From positions 1,302,001 to 1,366,000 of the forward strand of contig CAVWWX010000002.1 in the NCBI GenBank assembly GCA_963758845.1: DNA of 64,000 bases. Direction: 5' to 3'. Every line of letters starts with the position of its first letter. The stretch's first letter is position 1. The notes beneath the pieces are model-generated. The model ran no database searches. It was not told the origin of the DNA and saw nothing but the letters and a program-made list of their open reading frames with translations. This document shows, piece by piece, positions 24,806 through 32,745 of the stretch. This stretch comes from JBDTSW01 sp963758845. GTDB taxonomy: Bacteria; Actinomycetota; Thermoleophilia; Solirubrobacterales; 70-9. A program made the translations under genes and the position numbers.

Positions 24806-25614
24806 CCCAACCGTTCGCAGATCGGCTCGCCGCGCTGGTCGAGGCGCGGCGCAGCCAGGTCTGCCTGGGGCTGGACCCCGAGCCGGGGGACGGCCCCGAG
24901 GTCGCCGCCCGCTGCACCGAGTTGATCGCCCAGGCGGGCGAGGCGTGCGTGGCCGTGAAGCCGCAGCTCGCGTGCTTCGAGCGTCTGGGGGCGCCGGGCT
25001 ATGAGGCCCTGGCCGAGGTGATCGCCGCCGCCCGGGGGGCCGGGTTGCTGGTGGTCGCCGACGGCAAGCGCGGCGACGTGCCCGTCAGCGCCGCCGTCTA
25101 CGGCGAGGCGCTCTTCGGCGACCCGCCGGGCCTGACGGCCGACGCCGCCACGGCGAACCCGCTGATGGGCGCCGACGCGATCGAGCCGCTGGTCGCCGCG
25201 GCCGAGCGCGCGGGCGCCGGCGTGTTCGCGCTGGTCAGGACCTCGAACCCGGGCGCCGCCGACCTGCTGGACCTGCCGACGCCCGGCGGCCCGGTCCACG
25301 AGCACATCGCAAGCCTGGTTACCGCGAACGCGGACAGGCTGGCGGGCGAGGGCGGCCTCTCGGGAATGGGCGCCGTGGTCGGCGCCACCGAGCCCGCGCA
25401 CCTCGCCCGGCTGCGCGAGTTGATGCCGGCGTCCGTGTTCCTGATCCCGGGAGTGGGCGCTCAGGGCGGCGACCCTGCGCAGCTGGGGCCCGCGATGGGG
25501 CCGCATCCGGCCTCGATCCTCGTCGCCGCCTCCCGTTCGATCGCCACGGCCGGTGACCCGGCCGCCGCGGCAGATGCGTTGCGAGCCCAGCTGTGGAGCC
25601 TGAAAGCGGGCTGA
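24802..25614 (+). CDS. pyrF: orotidine-5'-phosphate decarboxylase (CTG start)
   Basis: 270 residues, class II type. Catalytic loop VVADGKRGDVP, N-terminal VCLGLDPEPG and C-terminal phosphate-binding LIPGVGAQGGD. Converts OMP to UMP. The first ATG/GTG/TTG in frame (TTG 24922) would remove the LGLDP substrate motif. The conserved frame reaches back to CTG 24802, giving TQPFADRLAALV, typical of actinobacterial PyrF; that CTG overlaps the HU stop as CTGA. I therefore infer CTG initiation by coupling to HU translation. Confidence 0.9.
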   Translation: MTQPFADRLAALVEARRSQVCLGLDPEPGDGPEVAARCTELIAQAGEACVAVKPQLACFERLGAPGYEALAEVIAAARGAGLLVVADGKRGDVPVSAAVYGEALFGDPPGLTADAATANPLMGADAIEPLVAAAERAGAGVFALVRTSNPGAADLLDLPTPGGPVHEHIASLVTANADRLAGEGGLSGMGAVVGATEPAHLARLRELMPASVFLIPGVGAQGGDPAQLGPAMGPHPASILVAASRSIATAGDPAAAADALRAQLWSLKAG

Positions 25615-25668
25615 TAGCACGTACCATCGGCGCCCCTCGGATCGCATCGTCGACCGATCGGCCAACCT

Positions 25669-26010
25669 ATGGAGAGCAGCACCACGAACGCAGCAGGGCG
25701 GGGGCGCGTGGGTCGGTGGATCGCGCGGCTTCTGGCCGTTCTGGCGGTCGCGGCAGCCGCGATCGCGGTCTTTCTCGTCATCTCCGGCTCGCTCGAGTCC
25801 TCCGGCGGCGGCGACGGGCGCGCCAACAAGGGCCCGGACAAGCAGCAGCAACAGCAGGCGCCCGACGCCGAGACCTACGTGGTCCAGCCGGGCGACAGCC
25901 TAGGCAGCATCGCCGAGGAGACCGGGGTGTCGGTCGAGCGACTGAGCGAGCTCAACCCCGAGATCGACCCCCAGGCGCTCCAGTCCGGCGCCACGCTCAA
26001 ACTGCGCTAG
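25669..26010 (+). CDS. LysM-domain membrane protein
   Basis: 113 residues: short cytoplasmic N terminus, one membrane helix (about 18-43), a Gly/Lys/Gln-rich linker with five consecutive Gln, and a single LysM domain (YVVQPGDSLGSIAEE to the C terminus) that should bind peptidoglycan. Its stop at 26008-26010 abuts the D,D-carboxypeptidase reading frame, so the pair probably works on the cell wall. The start at 25669 has no clear Shine-Dalgarno; a TACCAT box lies at 25622-25627. Confidence 0.82.
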   Translation: MESSTTNAAGRGRVGRWIARLLAVLAVAAAAIAVFLVISGSLESSGGGDGRANKGPDKQQQQQAPDAETYVVQPGDSLGSIAEETGVSVERLSELNPEIDPQALQSGATLKLR

Positions 26011-27218
26011 CGCGCGCTCTCGCCGCGGCCCTGGCCGCGCTGGCGGTCGGCGCGCCGACCGCGCTCGCCGCCCCGGATGGCCCCCCGCAGCCTGACGCCA
26101 CCTCGTGGGTGCTGATCGATGGCGAGGACGGGGACGTTCTGGCGTCACGCGCCCCGCACCGCGAGCTCCCGATGGCCAGCACCACCAAGCTGATGACGGC
26201 GCTCTTGGCCCGCGAGGACCTCGACCTCGACGAGGTCGTGACGGCGGCGCCGTACGAGCCCGGAGCCGCCGAGTCGCTCATGGGCCTGCGCGACGGCGAG
26301 CAGGTGAGCGTGCATGACCTCCTGTACGGGCTGCTCATGGCCAGCGGCAACGACGCCGCCGTGACCCTGGCGGTTGCGGCCGCCGGCTCGGAGAACGCGT
26401 TCGTGGCCGAGATGAACCGCGAGGCGCGGCAGCTCGGGCTCGACGAGACCTCCTATGAGAACCCGATCGGGTTCGACGGCCCCGGCCACTACACGACCGC
26501 GAGCGACCTGGTGGACCTCGCCGTGGACGTGCGCGAGGACCCGGTGCTGCGGAAGATCGTCGACACGCCGCAGATCACCCTGACCGAGGGCGATCGGCCC
26601 AGGACGATCGAGAATCGCAACAACCTGGTTCGCGAGCTGGCGTTCGTGAACGGCGTCAAGACGGGTTACACGGAGGGCGCCGGCTACGTGCTCGTGGGCT
26701 CGGGGTCGCTGAAGGGAGCGACCGTGGTGTCCGCCCTGATCGGCGCACCCTCGGAGGCCGAGCGCGATGCGGGGACGCTCGAGCTGCTGCGCTACGGCCT
26801 GGGCCTGTATCAGCGCCAGACGGTCGTGCGGAAGGACGAGCGCCTGGAACAGGTGGGCATCGTCGACCGCGACGTCACCGTCCCGCTCGAGGCGGCGGGC
26901 GGCGTGACCCTCACGGTGCGCCGCGACGAGGACGTCGAGGTTCGCCCGGTCGGCGTCCCGCTGGAGATCGAGGGGCCGATCGCTGCGGGCGACGAGCTGG
27001 GGGCGGCCGTCGTCACCGTCGACGGCGAGCGCGAGACGCGCGTGAAGCTGCTCGCGGCGCGGTCGGCCGAGGCGGCCAGCCTGATCGAGATCATCGACGC
27101 CTCGCTGCCCGGCAGCCGGGCGGGGGCGTGGGGGCTCCTCGCGCTCGGCGCGCTGGCGCTCGTCCTGCTGGTAGTGGTCCCGGTGGCATGGCTCTACCGG
27201 CGCCGCTCCGAGCGATGA
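26007..27218 (+). CDS. D-alanyl-D-alanine carboxypeptidase (PBP5/DacC-like), start codon unresolved
   Basis: About 400 residues. S11 peptidase motifs are all visible: MASTTKLMTALL (SxxK), MASGNDAAV (SxN) and GVKTGYTEGAGYV (KTG). A C-terminal beta domain and a membrane helix with Arg-rich tail (VAWLYRRR) follow. A good signal peptide, ARALAAALAALAVGAPTALA, follows directly on codon 26007, but that codon is CTA, overlapping the LysM stop as CTAG, and no ATG, GTG or TTG is in frame nearby. CTG 26031 is in frame but leaves a poor signal peptide. Coordinates mark the signal-peptide frame, not a proven start. Confidence 0.8.
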   Translation, partial: LARALAAALAALAVGAPTALAAPDGPPQPDATSWVLIDGEDGDVLASRAPHRELPMASTTKLMTALLAREDLDLDEVVTAAPYEPGAAESLMGLRDGEQVSVHDLLYGLLMASGNDAAVTLAVAAAGSENAFVAEMNREARQLGLDETSYENPIGFDGPGHYTTASDLVDLAVDVREDPVLRKIVDTPQITLTEGDRPRTIENRNNLVRELAFVNGVKTGYTEGAGYVLVGSGSLKGATVVSALIGAPSEAERDAGTLELLRYGLGLYQRQTVVRKDERLEQVGIVDRDVTVPLEAAGGVTLTVRRDEDVEVRPVGVPLEIEGPIAAGDELGAAVVTVDGERETRVKLLAARSAEAASLIEIIDASLPGSRAGAWGLLALGALALVLLVVVPVAWLYRRRSER

Positions 27219-27265
27219 GCGCTGCGCCCGGCTATCGTCTGCCGGGGAAGAGAGGCTAGGAACCA

Positions 27266-28261
27266 GTGATACTCACCGTCACCCTCAACGCCGCGATCGA
27301 CCGAACGGTCGCGGTCCCCAACTTCCGCCTGGGCCACCGCCACCGGGCCGTCGAGTCGACGACCTTCGCCGGCGGCAAGGGCGTCAACGTGGCCCGGGCA
27401 CTGAAGCTGCTGGGCAAGCCGGTGATCGCCACCGGGCTCGCGGGCGGCGCGACCGGCAACCGCATCCTCGAGCTGCTCTCCAGCGAGTCGATCCTGAACG
27501 ACTTCACTCGGATCGAGGGCGAGTCGCGGACGAACCTGGCCGTGGTCGACCCGACCTCGGGCGAGCAGACAGAGATCAACGAGCGTGGCCCGGAGGTCTC
27601 CGAGCGCGAGATCGAGGCGTTCCTCGAGAAGCTCTTCTACCTCGCCCAGGGGGCGACGATCTGCGTCATCGCCGGGAGCATCCCCCCGGGGCTCGACTCG
27701 GACATCTACGGCAGGCTGATCGCGGGGCTGCGCGAGCGTGGCGTCCTGACCGTGCTCGACTCGGACGGCGAGCCGATGAAGGGCGGCCTGAGGGCGGGCC
27801 CCGCGGTCGTGGCCCCGAACGTCCTCGAGGCCGAGGGCGCGGTGGGCCACGAGTTCGACGGCCCGGCCGACTTCTCGGCGGGCCTCGAGAGCCTGATCGA
27901 GATGGGCGCCGGCGAGGCGATCATCACCAAGACCCACGGGTGCGTTGCGATCGTCGGCGAGGGCTCCAACGGCGCCCCGCTGGGGCGGCGGGCGGGGGAG
28001 GCCCCCAAGGGAACCCGCTACGAGGTCGAGACCGAGCCGCTCGAGCCGGTCTCGACGGTCGGATCCGGCGACGCCTTCCTGGCGGGCTACGTCGCCGCCC
28101 GCTACGAGGGGTCCCCGCCGCAGGACTGCTTGGCGCACGGCGTCGCCTGCGGCGCCGAGTCGACACAGCACTTCGGCGCCGGGGTGGTGGACCCGGCCGA
28201 GCTTCGCCGGCTGGTGCCCCACGTCGAGGTCCGCGAGCTGCGCGCCGCGGCGGTCTCCTAG
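27266..28261 (+). CDS. PfkB family sugar kinase (1-phosphofructokinase/tagatose-6-phosphate kinase-like)
   Basis: 331 residues. ILTVTLNAAIDRT at the N terminus and FAGGKGVNVARALKLLG are typical of FruK/LacC-type kinases; the ATP/active-site motif is TVGSGDAFLAGY with the catalytic Asp. Phosphorylates a sugar phosphate in the cytoplasm. No PTS or fructose transporter is nearby, so the substrate is open. GTG start with GAGAGG upstream; a TATCGT box lies at 27233-27238. A strong terminator follows. Confidence 0.88.
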   Translation: MILTVTLNAAIDRTVAVPNFRLGHRHRAVESTTFAGGKGVNVARALKLLGKPVIATGLAGGATGNRILELLSSESILNDFTRIEGESRTNLAVVDPTSGEQTEINERGPEVSEREIEAFLEKLFYLAQGATICVIAGSIPPGLDSDIYGRLIAGLRERGVLTVLDSDGEPMKGGLRAGPAVVAPNVLEAEGAVGHEFDGPADFSAGLESLIEMGAGEAIITKTHGCVAIVGEGSNGAPLGRRAGEAPKGTRYEVETEPLEPVSTVGSGDAFLAGYVAARYEGSPPQDCLAHGVACGAESTQHFGAGVVDPAELRRLVPHVEVRELRAAAVS

Positions 28262-28337
28262 CGGCGCGGTTTACCGCTGTTATCATCGCCGAGGCGTTGG
28301 GATCACGCCCGCAGAGCCCGCATTTTCCGGCTTTCAG

Positions 28338-28360
28338 GCCCCGCGATCGCGGGGCTTTTT
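28338..28360 (+). terminator. intrinsic terminator
   Basis: Perfect palindrome GCCCCGCGATCGCGGGGC (28338-28355) followed at once by TTTTT (28356-28360). Ends transcription from the PfkB gene, and would also end any short transcript starting at the TATCAT box at 28281-28286. Confidence 0.85.
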
Positions 28361-28433
28361 CGTCCGCGCCCACGCATAGCCTGGATGCTTCGACCATGGA
28401 AGGCACTCGGGTGAGCGAGGTTTGTCGCGAAAG

Positions 28434-28439
28434 TAGACT
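28434..28439 (+). promoter_or_regulatory. -10 box (TAGACT) for guaB3-guaA
   Basis: TAGACT located after the upstream terminator and about 30 nt before the guaB3 GTG, leaving a short leader with purine-rich AAGGGAAGGA. The -35 region is weak. Confidence 0.4.
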
Positions 28440-28469
28440 TGCCCCCCTGGCAAGGGAAGGATTAAGGCA

Positions 28470-29675
28470 GTGGAAGTAGAGATCGGTCGCGGCAAGAAGG
28501 GCCGCCGGGCATACGGATTCGACGACATCGCGATCGTGCCGTCCAGGCGCACGCGCGACCCCGACGACGTCGACGTCTCGTGGACGCTCGGCCACTACCG
28601 CTTCGAGCTGCCGCTGCTGGCCTCGGCGATGGACGGCGTCGTCTCGCCGGCGACCGCCGCCCAGATCGGCGCGGCCGGCGGGCTGGGGGTCCTGAACCTC
28701 GAGGGCATCTGGTCGCGCTACGAGGACGCCGACGCCCAGCTCGACCGCATCGAGAAGGCGCCGCCGAACAAGGCGACGCACCTGATGCAGGAGGTCTACG
28801 ACGCACCCGTCGACCCGGCGCTGATCGCCAAGCGCGTCGAGGAGATCAAGGCCGCCGGCGCGGTGGCCGCCGGATCGCTCACGCCGCAGAAGGTCACGGA
28901 GTACTACGAGGTCGCCCTGGAGGCCGGCCTCGACGTGCTCGTGATCCAGGGCACGGTGATCTCCGCCGAGCACGTCTCGTCCAAGGCCGAGCCGCTGAAC
29001 CTGAAGGAGTTCATCGCCGAGGTCCCGGTGCCGTGCATCGTGGGCGGCTGCGCCTCCTACAACACCGGGCTCCACCTCATGCGCACCGGCGCCGCCGGCG
29101 TCCTGGTCGGGGTCGGCCCCGGCGCCGCGTGCACCACGCGAGGGGTCCTGGGCATCGGTGTGCCGCAGGCCACCGCGATCGCCGACGTCGCCGAGGCTCG
29201 CTCGCAGCACATGCTCGAGACCGGCGAGTACTGCAACGTCATCGGCGACGGGGGCATGCGCACGGGCGGCGACATCTCCAAGGCGATCGCGTGCGGCGCC
29301 GACGCCGTGATGATCGGCTCGCCGCTGGCCCGCGCCAAGGAGGCGCCGGGCCGCGGCTATCACTGGGGCATGGCGACGTTCCATCCATCGCTGCCGCGCG
29401 GCACCCGCGTGAAGACGATCCAGGACGGCACGCTCGACCAGATCCTGAACGGGCCGGCGCACGAGAACGACGGCACCTTCAACCTGATGGGCGCGCTACG
29501 GACCTCGATGGCCACATGCGGCTACGAGGACATCCGCGACTTCCAGCGTGCCGAGGTCATGGTCGCGCCGGCGCTGCAGACCGAGGGCAAGAGGCTCCAG
29601 CAGGAGCAGTCCGTCGGCATGGGGTCGAACGGGCGCGCCATCGTTGCCGCGGGAGTCGCCGCCTCGGATGACTGA
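28470..29675 (+). CDS. GuaB3-type IMP dehydrogenase family protein
   Basis: 401 residues, TIM barrel without the CBS domain insert, which matches the actinobacterial GuaB3 group rather than classical GuaB (about 490). The active-site loop GVGPGAACTTRGVLG contains the catalytic Cys, and the IMP-binding region is IGDGGMRTGGDISKA. Probably oxidises IMP to XMP or acts as a related purine enzyme; no full-length GuaB is in the window. Start GTG 28470. Its stop overlaps guaA by 8 nt. Confidence 0.88.
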   Translation: MEVEIGRGKKGRRAYGFDDIAIVPSRRTRDPDDVDVSWTLGHYRFELPLLASAMDGVVSPATAAQIGAAGGLGVLNLEGIWSRYEDADAQLDRIEKAPPNKATHLMQEVYDAPVDPALIAKRVEEIKAAGAVAAGSLTPQKVTEYYEVALEAGLDVLVIQGTVISAEHVSSKAEPLNLKEFIAEVPVPCIVGGCASYNTGLHLMRTGAAGVLVGVGPGAACTTRGVLGIGVPQATAIADVAEARSQHMLETGEYCNVIGDGGMRTGGDISKAIACGADAVMIGSPLARAKEAPGRGYHWGMATFHPSLPRGTRVKTIQDGTLDQILNGPAHENDGTFNLMGALRTSMATCGYEDIRDFQRAEVMVAPALQTEGKRLQQEQSVGMGSNGRAIVAAGVAASDD

Positions 29676-31362
29676 ACCCCGCCTCGCCGCCCACGAGGCC
29701 GAGGGCGAGGTGCGGCTGGAGGACGAGCCCGGGCCGCGCGAGATCGCCGTCGGCGACCCCGAGCTGCCCTCGGCGCCGGCCGTCACCGAGCTCGAGCCGG
29801 CCGACCGGGCGGCCGCCGCCGCGCGGGAGGAGGTGCTGGTCCTCGACTTCGGCGGGCAGTACTCGCAGCTGATCGCTCGCCGCATCCGCGAGTGCGGCGT
29901 GTTCGCCGAGATGCTCCCGCACGACGTCGCGCTGGACCGCATCCGCGAGCGCCGGCCTGCCGCCCTGGTGCTGTCGGGCGGCCCCGCGTCCGTGTACTCG
30001 GAGGGGGCTCCGGCGCTTCGCACTGAGCTGCTCGATCTCGATGTCCCGGTGCTGGGCATCTGTTACGGGATGCAGGCGATGGTCCACGAGCTGGGCGGCC
30101 GCGTCGAGGGGGCGGACTCCGGCGAGTTCGGCCGGACCGAGCTGATTCTCTCCGGCGACGGTGGCGAGCTGTTGCGCGGCCTGCCCGAAGAGCAGCAGTG
30201 CTGGATGAGCCATCGCGACTGCGTCTTCGAGGCCCCCGAGGGCTTCAGGGCCCTGGCGGCCAGCCCCGGCTCGCCGGTCGCTGCGTTCGAGAGCACCGAG
30301 CGCCGGCTCTACGGCATCCAGTTCCATCCCGAGGTCGTCCACACCCCGTACGGCACGCAGATCCTCGAGCGCTTCCTTCGCGACATCACCGGCTGCGAGG
30401 AGCGCTGGTCGCCGGCTTCGGTCATCGACGAGCAGATCAAGCGGATCCGGGTGCAGGTCGGCGAAGCCAAGGTCATCTGCGGCCTGTCCGGCGGGGTCGA
30501 CTCGGCGACTGCCGCGGCGCTCGTCCACCGGGCGATCGGAGACCAGCTCACCTGCGTACTCGTGGACCACGGCCTGATGCGAAAGAACGAGGCCGACCAG
30601 GTGGTCGAGGCCTTCCGCGACCGCCTGGGCGCGCAGCTCGTCCACGTCCGGGCCGAGGACCGGTTCATCGACCGGCTGGCCGGTATCGACGAGCCCGAGC
30701 ACAAGCGCAAGATCATCGGCGAGGAGTTCATCCGCGTCTTCGAAGAGGAGGCCGACAAGCTCGAGGACGCCCGCTTCCTGGTGCAGGGCACCCTCTACTC
30801 GGACGTGATCGAGTCCGGCGGCGACGGTCACGCGGCGGCCACGATCAAGTCACACCACAACGTCGGCGGCCTGCCCGAGGACCTCGACTTCGAGCTGGTC
30901 GAGCCGCTGCGGATGCTCTTCAAGGACGAGGTCCGCGCGGTCGCCTCCGAGCTCGGCCTGCCCGACCGGCTGGTCTGGCGCCAGCCGTTCCCGGGCCCCG
31001 GCCTGGGGATCCGGATCGTGGGCGGCGAGGTCAACCGCGAGCGCCTGGAGATCCTGCGCGAGGCCGACGCGATCCTTCAGGAGGAGGTCCGCGCCGCGGG
31101 GATGTACCGCGAGCTGTGGCAGTCCTTCTGCGTGCTCCCCGTGGTCCGCTCGGTGGGGGTGCAGGGCGACGGGCGCACCTACGCGTACCCGATCGTGATC
31201 CGCGCGGTCACCTCCGACGACGCGATGACGGCCGACTGGGCGCGGCTTCCCTACGACCTGCTCGAGCGCGTCTCGAGCCGGATCATCAACGAGGTCACGG
31301 GCGTCAACCGCGTGGCGCTTGACGTGTCGTCGAAGCCGCCGGCGACCATCGAGTGGGAGTAG
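29668..31362 (+). CDS. guaA: GMP synthase (glutamine-hydrolysing), N-terminally extended
   Basis: 564 residues from ATG 29668. Class I amidotransferase domain (VLVLDFGGQYSQLIARR; nucleophile Cys in LGICYGMQA; His/Glu in QFHPEV), ATP-pyrophosphatase domain (GLSGGVDSATAAALV) and dimerisation domain ending TIEWE. Converts XMP to GMP. About 55 acidic, Pro-rich residues precede the usual start; the family is usually 510-530 long. An internal GTG at 29833 with GGAGG just upstream would give the standard protein, so the true start is uncertain. Overlaps guaB3, hence one operon. Confidence 0.94.
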   Translation: MTEPRLAAHEAEGEVRLEDEPGPREIAVGDPELPSAPAVTELEPADRAAAAAREEVLVLDFGGQYSQLIARRIRECGVFAEMLPHDVALDRIRERRPAALVLSGGPASVYSEGAPALRTELLDLDVPVLGICYGMQAMVHELGGRVEGADSGEFGRTELILSGDGGELLRGLPEEQQCWMSHRDCVFEAPEGFRALAASPGSPVAAFESTERRLYGIQFHPEVVHTPYGTQILERFLRDITGCEERWSPASVIDEQIKRIRVQVGEAKVICGLSGGVDSATAAALVHRAIGDQLTCVLVDHGLMRKNEADQVVEAFRDRLGAQLVHVRAEDRFIDRLAGIDEPEHKRKIIGEEFIRVFEEEADKLEDARFLVQGTLYSDVIESGGDGHAAATIKSHHNVGGLPEDLDFELVEPLRMLFKDEVRAVASELGLPDRLVWRQPFPGPGLGIRIVGGEVNRERLEILREADAILQEEVRAAGMYRELWQSFCVLPVVRSVGVQGDGRTYAYPIVIRAVTSDDAMTADWARLPYDLLERVSSRIINEVTGVNRVALDVSSKPPATIEWE

Positions 31363-32745
31363 CTAGCCGGCGTCGTCCGCGGCCGCAAGCTGCGCCTCGA
31401 GCTCGGCTGACGAGCCCGAGGCCACCTCATAGCCGGCCTGGGGCCGGGGGTTTCGGTACAGCAGGTAGAGCAGCCCGCACAGGACCGCGGCGCCGACGGC
31501 GAAGCCCACCTCGACCTGGCGGAAGACATCCATGCCGCCGAGAAGGTTCCAGACGATGAACCCGGCCGCGCACGCGACCCAGCAGCTCGCGGCGCGGCGC
31601 GCCTGGCCCTGAGCCAGGGCGGCCTGGTTGAGGGTGGCCGCCGAGAGGTAGAAGCCCATCCCAACCGCGACGATCACCAGGCCCTCACGGTCGTAGGTGA
31701 ACTTGTCGCCGAAGGCGATCTGCATCAGGTCGGGGCCGGCGGCCAGCAGGGCCAGCGACAGCAGCACGCTCAGGGCGGCGATCACCGTGATCGTCAGGCG
31801 CACCGATAGGCGGAACGCGTCGTCGCTGGACTCGTCGCCCTTCGAGCGCAGGCGCGTGAGGTGCGGCAGCAGGCTCGCCGCCACCGCCTGGAACAGGACC
31901 ACGGGAGCGCGGGCGACCATGAGGATGTTGAACATGAACCCCGCCGCGGCCGCTCCCTCCTCGGCGCGCGCGAACAGCGCGCCGCTGGAGAGGAAGACCT
32001 GCTCCGAGAGCATGATCAGCAGGACGGCCGCCGCGAACCCGGCGCCGTTCGCCAGGGTGAACGCGGGCGTGTCCATGCGAGGCCCCTCGGCGTCCTCGGA
32101 CGGCGGCGCCACGGCGGCGGCCGGGCGGGGGCTGCGGATGGCCGCCGGGACGACGAGGAGGCTCAGCGCGGGCCCCGCGACCACGCCGAGGGCGATCGGG
32201 TCGACGCCTTCCGCGATACCGACCGCGACCGCCAGCGAGAACAGCAGGCGGCCGGAGCTGTCGATGATCAGGAGCACCGAGAACAGGCCGAACCGGCGTT
32301 CCCCGGCCAGGAAGCCGCGGGCCAGGAAGCTGGCGCCGAACGCCAGCACGGCGCCGACCATCGCGTAGAAGAGGAAGTCGTTGCCCTCCAGGAGCTCGTC
32401 CTCGATCACGTCCCGCAAGGCGAAGGCCAAGACCACGAACAGCACGGCGAGGCCGGCCTGGATCGACCCGGCGACGCGCATCGCGTGGCCGATCGGCTCG
32501 CCGCGGGTCTCGAGCTCGGCGATCGTGCGCGAGGCGAGCTGCTCGACCGGGCGGAACAGGACCGAGACGACGATGAAGACCACCGACCACATCACCACCA
32601 GCAGCCCGTAGTCGTCGGCGCTCAGCGAATGCGACGCGAGCGCGAAGAACCCGTAGGTCAGGAGGCCGGCCGTGGCGAGCGCCCCGGTCAGCATCCCGGC
32701 CGCCATCCCGTAGCTGCGGGCCTCGTCGGTGGCGCCCCGGCTCAC
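31363..32745 (-). CDS. polysaccharide flippase-like multispanning membrane protein
   Basis: 460 residues, about twelve hydrophobic segments in the MATE/Wzx pattern, with RPVEQLASRTIAE and RGFLAGERRFG in loops as in O-antigen/oligosaccharide flippases. Start GTG 32745 is chosen because it overlaps the upstream stop as GTGA; the frame stays open to 32838 but that would overlap by nearly 100 nt. Likely moves lipid-linked glycans outward. Third gene of a minus-strand unit with two M23 peptidase-like genes. Confidence 0.85.
   Translation of the reverse strand: MSRGATDEARSYGMAAGMLTGALATAGLLTYGFFALASHSLSADDYGLLVVMWSVVFIVVSVLFRPVEQLASRTIAELETRGEPIGHAMRVAGSIQAGLAVLFVVLAFALRDVIEDELLEGNDFLFYAMVGAVLAFGASFLARGFLAGERRFGLFSVLLIIDSSGRLLFSLAVAVGIAEGVDPIALGVVAGPALSLLVVPAAIRSPRPAAAVAPPSEDAEGPRMDTPAFTLANGAGFAAAVLLIMLSEQVFLSSGALFARAEEGAAAAGFMFNILMVARAPVVLFQAVAASLLPHLTRLRSKGDESSDDAFRLSVRLTITVIAALSVLLSLALLAAGPDLMQIAFGDKFTYDREGLVIVAVGMGFYLSAATLNQAALAQGQARRAASCWVACAAGFIVWNLLGGMDVFRQVEVGFAVGAAVLCGLLYLLYRNPRPQAGYEVASGSSAELEAQLAAADDAG

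Noticed and set aside
29557..30831. Long minus-strand open frame opposite guaA (424 codons), and similar long antisense frames at 13858-15252, 44782-46329, 36257-38302 and 14981-16996
   Set aside because: They lie opposite clearly conserved genes, have Arg/His/Gly/Asp-skewed composition and no family motifs. Very GC-rich DNA gives long open antisense frames.
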